DNA of 14,933 nucleotides from Deltaproteobacteria bacterium. GTDB lineage: Bacteria > Desulfobacterota_B > Binatia > Bin18. The stretch is taken from assembly GCA_012271025.1 (NCBI GenBank), contig JAAXHF010000155.1, positions 1-14,933 of the forward strand, given 5' to 3'. Both the position numbers and the translations under genes were made by a program. Each line of letters starts with the position of its first letter. The first letter of the stretch is position 1. Positions 1 to 6,422 of this stretch are shown here, one piece after another. The notes beneath the pieces were generated by a model. It was not told the origin of the DNA. It searched no databases and worked only from the letters and a program-made list of their open reading frames with translations.

Positions 1-70
1 ATGCCGGACTTGATCCGGCATCCAGCGGTCGGGGAGCTGGAGGTCTGGATTCCTGCTTTCGCAGGAATGA
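1..70. repeat. Hairpin-rich intergenic repeat (REP/MITE-like)
   Basis: The stretch is built from nested inverted repeats. Bases 1-8 pair with 14-21 (ATGCCGGA/TCCGGCAT), 21-25 pair with 45-49 (TCCAG/CTGGA), and 49-56 pair with 61-68 (ATTCCTGC/GCAGGAAT) around a TTTC loop. The combination of a 'CCGGACTTGATCCGG' half and a 'TTCCTGCTTTCGCAGGAA' half is typical of short dispersed intergenic repeats found in many proteobacterial-type genomes. The element may continue upstream of the window. It is readable as an open frame joined to ureA, but that translation is not a protein. Copy number cannot be judged from one window. Confidence 0.6.
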
Positions 71-93
71 CGGGCAGCTACACAGCATCGTTA

Positions 94-163
94 TTTGCTC
101 TAGCGCTGAGCAAAGAGGAAACGTGTCAACAGATTCATGCGGTTGGACGACACGTTTCCTCTT
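94..163 (+). promoter_or_regulatory. Structured leader of ureA: two abutting hairpins
   Basis: Two perfect inverted repeats lie head to tail directly before ureA. The first pairs 94-100 with 108-114 (TTTGCTC/GAGCAAA, 7-nt loop). The second pairs 113-127 with 149-163 (AAGAGGAAACGTGTC/GACACGTTTCCTCTT, 15 bp, 21-nt loop). The two stems share bases 113-114, so in RNA they would stack or compete. The second stem ends only a few bases before the GAGGAGG ribosome binding site of ureA. This could be an attenuator, an RNA control element, or a long operator read as DNA. No known riboswitch was recognised and no clear promoter was found. Confidence 0.5.
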
Positions 164-177
164 CGAGGAGGAGCGCC

Positions 178-480
178 GTGCATTTTACCCCCCACGAACA
201 GGAAAAGCTGATGATTTACCTGGCCGCCCAGCTGGCCCGCGAGCGGCAGGGACGGGGGCTCAAGCTGAACTACCCCGAGGCCATGGCCCTGATTACCAGC
301 GCGATTCTCGAAGGCGCGCGCGACGGCCAGTCGGTCGCCGAGCTGATGTCCTACGGGGCGACGATTCTCAGCCGCGACGAGGTCATGGACGGGGTGGCCG
401 AGATGCTCGATCTGGTTCAGGTCGAGGCCACGTTCCCGGACGGCACCAAGCTGGTCAGCGTCCATCAGCCGATTCGCTAG
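178..480 (+). CDS. ureA: Urease subunit gamma (UreA)
   Basis: The product is the 100-residue gamma subunit of nickel urease, which hydrolyses urea to ammonia and carbamate in the cytoplasm. It has the normal family length and ordinary motifs: [13 protein letters not shown] near residue 27, [18 protein letters not shown] near 43-60, and [18 protein letters not shown] at the C-terminus. The GTG start at 178 is chosen because GAGGAGG lies about 7 bases upstream and the protein then begins [11 protein letters not shown], as in other UreA. The frame is open further upstream only through the repeat element. The gene is followed after 9 bases by ureC. The beta subunit gene that normally lies between them is absent. 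Confidence 0.93.
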   Translation: MHFTPHEQEKLMIYLAAQLARERQGRGLKLNYPEAMALITSAILEGARDGQSVAELMSYGATILSRDEVMDGVAEMLDLVQVEATFPDGTKLVSVHQPIR

Positions 481-489
481 GAGGCAGGC

Positions 490-2208
490 ATGAGTCACAC
501 GATTGAGCGCCGGCAGTATGCCGAGATGTTCGGGCCGACCGTCGGCGACCGGCTGCGTCTGGCCGACACGGAGTTGGTGATCGAGATTGAGCACGACCAC
601 ACGGTCTACGGTGACGAGGTCAAGTTTGGCGGCGGCAAGGTGATTCGGGACGGCATGGCCCAGTCGCCGGTCCAGACCTCGGCCCAGGGCGCGCCCGACC
701 TGGTCATTACCAACGCCACGGTGGTCGATCACTGGGGGATCGTCAAAGCCGACGTGGGGATCAAAGACGGCCGTATCAGCGGCATCGGCAAGGCCGGCAA
801 CCCGCTGCTGATGGACGGCGTGTCGGCCGAACTGGTCATCGGGCCGGGCACCGAGATTGTGGCCGGCGAGGGCAAGATCCTGACCGCGGGCGGGATTGAC
901 GCTCATATTCACTTCATCTGTCCGCAGCAGATCACCGAAGCTCTGGCCTCCGGCATCACCACCATGTTTGGCGGCGGCACCGGCCCGGCGACCGGCACCA
1001 ACGCCACCACCTGTACGCCTGGCCCGTGGAATATCGCCCGGATGCTCGAATCAATCGAAGCCTTTCCCATGAACCTCGGGTTTTTGGGCAAGGGTAACGC
1101 CTCGCGTCCCGAGGCGCTACGCGAGCAGATCGAGGCCGGGGCGATGGGACTCAAGCTCCACGAAGACTGGGGCTCGACTCCGGCGGCGATTGATTGCGCC
1201 CTGTCGGTGGCCGACGCCTATGATGTCCAGGTCGCCATCCACACCGATACCCTGAACGAGACCGGTTTTGTCGAGGACACGCTGGCGGCCTTCAAGGGCC
1301 GCACGATCCACACCTACCATACCGAGGGGGCGGGCGGCGGCCACGCCCCGGACATCATCAAGGTGTGCGGGTTTCCCAATGTCCTACCGTCTTCGACCAA
1401 CCCGACCCGGCCGTTTACCGTCAACACGATTGACGAACACCTCGACATGCTGATGGTCTGCCACCACCTCGACCCCGGCGTCCCCGAAGACGTGGCTTTT
1501 GCCGAGTCGCGCATCCGACCGGAAACCATTGCGGCCGAGGATGTGCTGCACGATCTCGGCGCCTTCAGCATGATGGCCTCGGACTCCCAGGCCATGGGCC
1601 GGGTCGGGGAGGTGATTCTGCGCACCTGGCAGACGGCCCATAAAATGCGCGTCCAGCGCGGACGCCTGGCCGAAGAGAGCGGCGACAACGACAATTTCCG
1701 GGTCAAGCGCTACCTGGCCAAGTACACCATCAACCCGGCCCTGACCCACGGCATTGCCGACCACGTCGGCTCAATCGAGGTCGGCAAGCTGGCCGATCTG
1801 GTGTTGTGGGAGCCCAAGTTTTTTGGCGTCAAGCCCGAACTCATTCTGAAGGGCGGCTTTATTGCCTGGGCGGCGATGGGCGACCCCAACGCCTCGATTC
1901 CGACCCCCCAGCCGGTCTTCGGTCGGCCCATGTTCGGCCATTTTGGTCGCGCCCCGGCCAGCCTGTCGCTCAGTTTCGTCTCCCGCGCGGCGCATGACAA
2001 CGGCCTGGCCGAGCAGCTCGGGCTGCAAAAGCGGCTGGCGCCGGTCCACAACTGCCGCCAGGTGGGCAAAACAGACCTGATCCACAATGGGGCGCTGCCG
2101 CACATCGAGGTCAATCCCGAGACCTACGAGGTCCGGGCCGACGGTCAGCTGCTGACCTGCGAGCCGGCCAGCGTGCTGCCGCTGGCCCAGCGCTACTTTC
2201 TGTTTTAG
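490..2208 (+). CDS. ureC: Urease subunit alpha (UreC), catalytic
   Basis: This is the full-length (572 aa) catalytic alpha subunit of urease, an amidohydrolase-fold enzyme with two nickel ions. All key residues are in place: nickel ligands H139 and H141 (DAHIHF), the carbamylated lysine K222 (GLKLHEDWG), H224, H251 (AIHTDT), H277 ([14 protein letters not shown]) and D365 ([10 protein letters not shown]), plus the mobile-flap cysteine C324 and histidine H325 (MVCHHL). The C-terminus is complete. The ATG at 490 has GGAGG overlapping the ureA stop codon, so the two genes are probably translationally linked. The sequence looks functional. However, ureB is not between ureA and ureC, and no ureD/E/F/G nickel-insertion genes follow; the next gene is on the opposite strand 22 bases away. 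Confidence 0.97.
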   Translation: MSHTIERRQYAEMFGPTVGDRLRLADTELVIEIEHDHTVYGDEVKFGGGKVIRDGMAQSPVQTSAQGAPDLVITNATVVDHWGIVKADVGIKDGRISGIGKAGNPLLMDGVSAELVIGPGTEIVAGEGKILTAGGIDAHIHFICPQQITEALASGITTMFGGGTGPATGTNATTCTPGPWNIARMLESIEAFPMNLGFLGKGNASRPEALREQIEAGAMGLKLHEDWGSTPAAIDCALSVADAYDVQVAIHTDTLNETGFVEDTLAAFKGRTIHTYHTEGAGGGHAPDIIKVCGFPNVLPSSTNPTRPFTVNTIDEHLDMLMVCHHLDPGVPEDVAFAESRIRPETIAAEDVLHDLGAFSMMASDSQAMGRVGEVILRTWQTAHKMRVQRGRLAEESGDNDNFRVKRYLAKYTINPALTHGIADHVGSIEVGKLADLVLWEPKFFGVKPELILKGGFIAWAAMGDPNASIPTPQPVFGRPMFGHFGRAPASLSLSFVSRAAHDNGLAEQLGLQKRLAPVHNCRQVGKTDLIHNGALPHIEVNPETYEVRADGQLLTCEPASVLPLAQRYFLF

Positions 2209-2230
2209 GGACAAGCGCGTCAGTGCCCAT

Positions 2231-2803
2231 CTAGCGCGGAATCCGAATAATCACCCCACCCATGATCTCACCCATTTTGAAGTCGCGCCGGGGGCTGTCT
2301 TTGTGGCCGTTGTGACACTGGATACAGGCCTGAGCCACAGCCGTATCCGGGTAGATGGCGGTAAAATAGGTAGTGCCCCCCAGTGTTTCCTCGGCGTAAT
2401 AATTCTCCCCCGGATTGTCGGCGACATGTTGAAGCCCGGTTTTTTCCACCTCGGTCCGGGGCTTGTTCTGCTTGTTGACCGGCCATAGGGACAGCAGCGC
2501 ATAGCTGAACCCGGCGTTTTTCTCCTGGACCATTTCCGCCCCGGCCCGAAACATCTGAGCCGGCAGCAGCAGGGCCTTGTCGTCTTTCCAGTGCTCGCTG
2601 GCCTCCATCACTTTTTCTTCAAGCACGAGGCGGTTGACGATCAGCCGGGTGTAGACCGTGCGGTCTGTCTCCAGGACGGTGTGCAAGGCGTCGGCCATCT
2701 GTCGGGGGGAGATGCCGGACGTTGCGCCGCCACCATTACACGCACTGGCAAGAAGAACCGCAGCTCCTGCCAGGATAACACCAGGAAAACGCTTCCACGT
2801 CAT
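2231..2803 (-). CDS. DUF3365 (Tll0287-like) monoheme cytochrome c lipoprotein
   Basis: The 190-residue protein starts with a basic, then hydrophobic segment (residues 4-21) ending in LLASAC, so it is probably exported and lipid-anchored at C22, although the lipobox is not ideal. One heme-c site, CIQCH, is at residues 160-164 near the C-terminus. A long helical sensor-like part with conserved-looking ALLSLWPVN and a TYFTAIYP stretch comes before it. This layout matches the DUF3365/Tll0287-like family, whose function is mostly unknown and which often occurs as a periplasmic redox or heme-sensing domain. ATG at 2803 is preferred over an earlier in-frame start at 2887 because GGAAGG lies upstream and the signal peptide begins there. 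It is the last gene of a three-gene operon, 4 bases after the 11-heme cytochrome. Confidence 0.8.
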   Translation of the reverse strand: MTWKRFPGVILAGAAVLLASACNGGGATSGISPRQMADALHTVLETDRTVYTRLIVNRLVLEEKVMEASEHWKDDKALLLPAQMFRAGAEMVQEKNAGFSYALLSLWPVNKQNKPRTEVEKTGLQHVADNPGENYYAEETLGGTTYFTAIYPDTAVAQACIQCHNGHKDSPRRDFKMGEIMGGVIIRIPR

Positions 2804-2807
2804 GGGC

Positions 2808-4193
2808 CTATCTTCCTTCCTCGGATCGTTCGTCTGTCCGAGCCGTTTCGGCCTGTCGCCGTTCGGCCATCTCAAGGCTGGCAACATGAACGGCGGGTTG
2901 GCCGCTGAAGTTGCGGGCGATCAGCTCCGGGTCGGCCAGGGCATCGAGGGCAAATCCCAGGCCGTGACACTGCATGCACACGCCGCGCAGCATCTTTTCG
3001 TTGGGCCGCAGGTTTCCGTTCTGGTTATGCTGCACCCGAACCGTGTCCGTCCCCTCCTGGCGATGGATTTCACGGGGTAGATGGCACGTCGCACACGACA
3101 CGCCCGAGCCGGGCGGCAGCTGACCGGCCAGTTCTTTTTGCCACAGCCGGAAGTGGGCCGAGCCGGTGTAGGCCCGGCTGTGGGCGTCGTCATGACACGC
3201 CAGACAGGCTTCAGCTGCCGCTCGACGGGTATCGAAGCGGTGCGCCGGATGACAGCTGAGACAGCCGAGTTCACGGCCGTGGGCGGACGGCTTCATCGGT
3301 TGACGGGCCAGTTCTGGCCGCATGGGGAGGAGCTGTTGAGCCAGCCGCATGCCGTGTCTGCTGGCCAGAAATCCCTGTGCTTCGGCCTGATGGCAGCTCT
3401 GGCACACCGTGTGTCCGACCCGATCGGTCCATATTTTTCCCGACACCTGGGACGCGCCGGAGTCGGGCCGGCGGTGACAGTCGGTGCAGTTGACCCCGGC
3501 CTGGGCGTGGCGTGTCGCAAGCCAGTCTTCAAGCAGGCGCTGATCGTCGGGGCTGCGTGGCGAGGGCCCGTCGGCGGCGGCTCGGCCGAGCGGTCGGGGC
3601 TGAAAGACTGTCCGCAGCGGAACGACGGGATTGTCGAGCAGCGGCGGCTCGTGCAGGTGTGCGAGCAGAAAGTCTTCATACAGGGCCGTGTTGTCGTGAA
3701 AATTGTGGCAGCCCGCACTGGCGCAGGTGGCAAAACCCAGGCCGACGTGGCTGGGCCGGTCTTCGGCCAGGTCGGCGTGGCAGTGAAAACAATAATCCGG
3801 CGCCAGGGTGACGCCCATGGGACGGGTCTGAGCCGGGCGATGTTCCCGGTGGCAGGTGACGCACAAGCGGGCATCCAGGATCGCCACCCGGTCCGCGTTG
3901 CGCGGGTCGGTAAACTTACTGCTGGGGTGACTATCGTCAGCCAACACCAATTCTGTGCCGTGGCAGTCGAGACACGCGGACTGCTTGACCCCCGCGAACG
4001 GCGTGTGACACGCCTGGCACGCCAGCTCGATCTGATAATGGCCAGCCGTGGTCTGTCCTGGCAGAAACATCGCCCTGTGTTTGCTCCAAAAGGAGAGGGC
4101 CAGATACACGCTCAGGCCCAGGGGAACGATTCCCCATCCCAGATAGGCCCGGACTGTGGACGAAGTGCCGTCCGTCCTGTGTCCGTCAGTCAC
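2808..4193 (-). CDS. Membrane-anchored 11-heme cytochrome c
   Basis: The 461-residue protein has an N-terminal transmembrane anchor (about residues 20-36) and a large periplasmic part with eleven heme-c motifs. Ten are CxxCH: 59-63, 74-78, 111-115, 135-139, 236-240, 264-268, 311-315, 330-334, 367-371 and 406-410. One is the unusual CASAGCH (157-163), with four residues between the cysteines. The hemes cluster in an N-terminal group of five and a C-terminal group of six, separated by about 70 residues. It belongs broadly to the multiheme cytochrome c3/NapC/HAO-like superfamily; I cannot name a closer family or a catalytic function. It starts with GTG 22 bases after the stop of the flavoprotein gene and likely receives electrons from it. 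A nitrite- or hydroxylamine-related role is possible but unproven. Confidence 0.88.
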   Translation of the reverse strand: MTDGHRTDGTSSTVRAYLGWGIVPLGLSVYLALSFWSKHRAMFLPGQTTAGHYQIELACQACHTPFAGVKQSACLDCHGTELVLADDSHPSSKFTDPRNADRVAILDARLCVTCHREHRPAQTRPMGVTLAPDYCFHCHADLAEDRPSHVGLGFATCASAGCHNFHDNTALYEDFLLAHLHEPPLLDNPVVPLRTVFQPRPLGRAAADGPSPRSPDDQRLLEDWLATRHAQAGVNCTDCHRRPDSGASQVSGKIWTDRVGHTVCQSCHQAEAQGFLASRHGMRLAQQLLPMRPELARQPMKPSAHGRELGCLSCHPAHRFDTRRAAAEACLACHDDAHSRAYTGSAHFRLWQKELAGQLPPGSGVSCATCHLPREIHRQEGTDTVRVQHNQNGNLRPNEKMLRGVCMQCHGLGFALDALADPELIARNFSGQPAVHVASLEMAERRQAETARTDERSEEGR

Positions 4194-4215
4194 CGCCTGC
4201 GCCCAACCTTCATCC

Positions 4216-6201
4216 TCAGTAGTAGTACACCGACAAAATGTGGAATCCGAGGAAAACGAGCAGAGGCCACAACAGGAAAAGATGACTGCGGGTCACGACA
4301 TGGCGTAGCCGCCGCGCTCGCCTGCCGCTCCAGCGCTGCTCTCCGGCGGCCAGCACACCGGCCAGGCCACCGACCGCAGCCAGGGCCAGGAAGTTGGTTA
4401 TGAGATACAAGTTCATATTGTTGCCCAGGCTGAAGCCGGTGTGGGCAACCAGCACCAGCAGGGTGAGGACGCCCAGGGCTGCGTGGAGAGCCCGCCACCA
4501 GGCAAAGTCGGCAAACGAAAAGGCCGACCAGCGTTTGCGCAGCGATATCAGCAGGACGCCCGCAGACAGGGCGACAATGCTGTAGCCACTGACCTGTTTC
4601 CACCACCCGTCGCTCCACAAGACCTCGAGCTTCCAGTCGCCCTGGACCGTCTCGGCAAAGGGAGCGGCCGGCACCACACACACGAGTGTCGTGAGCAACA
4701 CGGCCAGAACGGAGCCGACCCCCAGACTTTTGCGGCCCGGACTCGGCCCCGGGTCTGTCATCTCTCCCAGCAACCGGGCCAGGAGAGGAGCACACGAGCC
4801 GCACACCTGGGACGCACCGGTCCGTTCAGCGAGGCTGGTCAGCGTATGGCAGCCTTCGGCCATGGCCCGTCCAAGCTGCCCGCGGGTGACGCCGGTACAG
4901 TGACAGACGGTGGTGGTGTCCGGCCACTGTGCGACCTCGTCCGCCAGCTGCTCCGACCAAATCCGACCGTGCCGGCGAAAGCGGAACCGTTGCCACGGCC
5001 ACAGCCTGCGGGTTGCAGTCACGGCTTCGTAGAGGCGGGGGAGCTCCGGCCACTGACCAATACCGATCAGCCCAACCAGTCTCTTGTGCTCCAGCACCAG
5101 TTTGCGGTAGCCCCCGTCAGCGCTCCGGTATGCGATAGCGCGGAGCGGGCGGGACTGCTCTTCTTCACCGACCCGGCCCACACTCCACACCGGCAGCTCA
5201 AAAATCTTGAGTTGGACTGCGGACAGAGAGCCGCGATAGACGGCGCGGCCGCCGAGCAGACAGTGGGCGGCCACTGCGGCCTGTTCAAAGCCCGGGGCGA
5301 CCGTGCCGGAGACCTGGTGTCCATACTCGGCGCAGTCGCCGACGGCGTAAATGTTCGGGTCGGACGTCTGCATCCTCTCGTTCACCACAACGCCGTGCTG
5401 GACGCGCAGACCCGCGTCGCGGGCGAGCTCAATGTCAGGCCGGACCCCGGTGACAACGACGAGTGTGTCGCATTCCAACTCTGTGCCGTCCGAGAGCAGC
5501 ACGCCGCTGAGCGTCTGCCCGCCTTGAATGCTGCGGATGTTCATGCCCGTGAACACCTCAATACCGAGGGCCAGGATGTGCTCGTGCAGCAGTGCCGCTG
5601 CGGTATCGTCGAGTTGGCGACTCATGAGGCGCCCCTCGTGGTGCACGATCCCAACCGAAATGTTGAGGCTGTGAAGCGCCCGCGCAACTTCAAGGCCGAG
5701 CACGCCGCCGCCCCAGACAAGGCTGCGCCGACTCCGCGCGCTCCGAGCCAGTAGCATCTCCGTATCGATCAGGTCGTGGAAGACCTGTACGCCGGGCAGG
5801 TCGAGGTTGGAAATTGCCGGAATACGAGGCCGTGCACCGGTGGCCAGGATCAGCGCGGTGTAGGCCTGCCTGCGGCCGGTCGCATCAATAACAGTGCGGG
5901 TGTTCCGATCAATCGCCTGCACCCTGCGATCATAGTGCGAGATGACCTGACTGCCAGCGGGCGGACGCAGCGGATTATACACGTCCTCCCAGCTGGTCTC
6001 ACCGGCGAGCAGACTCGAAAGACGAGCCCGGTTATACGACCACAGCTCGTCGCCGTACACGACGAGCGGGTGCTGCGCATCACGGCGTAGCAACTCGTGG
6101 GCGGCATGGATACCGACCGGCCCAGTGCCGATGATGACGGTCGGCGCGGGGGGTGAAATGTCGGCCTTCACAGAACGGGGAGTTGAAGAAGCGGTAGCCA
6201 T
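4216..6201 (-). CDS. NirB-like FAD/NAD(P)H oxidoreductase with [2Fe-2S] and diheme-b-like membrane domain
   Basis: The 661-residue fusion has three parts. Residues about 20-400 form a pyridine-nucleotide disulfide oxidoreductase fold: FAD site GTGPVG (25-30), NAD(P) site WGGGVLGLE (about 158-166), and second FAD motif YAVGDC near 285. Residues about 435-480 are a BFD-like [2Fe-2S] domain with CHCTG and CGSC. Residues 493-661 hold about five membrane helices. H573 and H587 lie in the third and H640 and H654 at the start and middle of the fifth, each pair 14 residues apart, as in membrane cytochromes b holding two stacked hemes. The N-terminal part resembles nitrite reductase NirB, but no siroheme domain is present. 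The ATG at 6201 is chosen over a TTG at 6240; neither has a clear ribosome binding site. It is the first gene of the redox operon. Confidence 0.85.
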   Translation of the reverse strand: MATASSTPRSVKADISPPAPTVIIGTGPVGIHAAHELLRRDAQHPLVVYGDELWSYNRARLSSLLAGETSWEDVYNPLRPPAGSQVISHYDRRVQAIDRNTRTVIDATGRRQAYTALILATGARPRIPAISNLDLPGVQVFHDLIDTEMLLARSARSRRSLVWGGGVLGLEVARALHSLNISVGIVHHEGRLMSRQLDDTAAALLHEHILALGIEVFTGMNIRSIQGGQTLSGVLLSDGTELECDTLVVVTGVRPDIELARDAGLRVQHGVVVNERMQTSDPNIYAVGDCAEYGHQVSGTVAPGFEQAAVAAHCLLGGRAVYRGSLSAVQLKIFELPVWSVGRVGEEEQSRPLRAIAYRSADGGYRKLVLEHKRLVGLIGIGQWPELPRLYEAVTATRRLWPWQRFRFRRHGRIWSEQLADEVAQWPDTTTVCHCTGVTRGQLGRAMAEGCHTLTSLAERTGASQVCGSCAPLLARLLGEMTDPGPSPGRKSLGVGSVLAVLLTTLVCVVPAAPFAETVQGDWKLEVLWSDGWWKQVSGYSIVALSAGVLLISLRKRWSAFSFADFAWWRALHAALGVLTLLVLVAHTGFSLGNNMNLYLITNFLALAAVGGLAGVLAAGEQRWSGRRARRLRHVVTRSHLFLLWPLLVFLGFHILSVYYY

Positions 6202-6396
6202 GACGCAGTAAAAGGGAGCACGGAGACTGGTCAAAATCAAGGCTGAGGCGTGGCGGCTCGGCCTTGGGCGATGGTCTGAACCAGAACGGCAAGCAGCGTG
6301 GGAGACGTGCTCTGAGCCGTCTCGACATCGGAGAGAGACCCGTTGCCGAGAGCCTGTTACGGCGTCGCCCAGAGTGCGGCGCTCACAATGTGTTCA

Positions 6397-6422
6397 GACG
6401 GTCGGATCAATTGCAGACCGTC
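6397..6422 (-). terminator. Weak hairpin at the methyltransferase stop codon
   Basis: A 7-bp perfect inverted repeat (GACGGTC at 6397-6403, GACCGTC at 6416-6422) brackets the stop codon of the DNA methyltransferase. It has a 12-nt loop and no following T-run on the minus strand, so a classical intrinsic terminator is doubtful. Confidence 0.25.

Noticed and set aside
1..177. In-frame extension of ureA to the first base of the window
   Set aside because: The translation runs through the hairpin repeat and leader; the GTG at 178 with GAGGAGG gives a normal-length UreA.
1..177. Sigma-54 promoter before ureA controlled by the NtrC-type regulator
   Set aside because: I searched for a GG/GC pair with the -24/-12 spacing and found none with a convincing match.
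100..912. Long minus-strand open frame opposite ureA/ureC
   Set aside because: It is a GC-rich shadow of the urease genes; its translation has no domain features.
2209..2230. Shared terminator between ureC and the convergent cytochrome gene
   Set aside because: The 22-base gap shows no convincing inverted repeat or T-run.
3081..4403. Long plus-strand open frame of 440 codons opposite the 11-heme cytochrome
   Set aside because: The minus strand carries eleven heme motifs in one frame, which fixes the coding strand.
4441..5754. 437-codon plus-strand frame opposite the flavoprotein
   Set aside because: The opposite strand encodes clear FAD, NAD(P) and [2Fe-2S] motifs; this frame shows none.
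6202..6406. Remnant restriction endonuclease downstream of the methyltransferase
   Set aside because: Short frames here give no plausible endonuclease motif.
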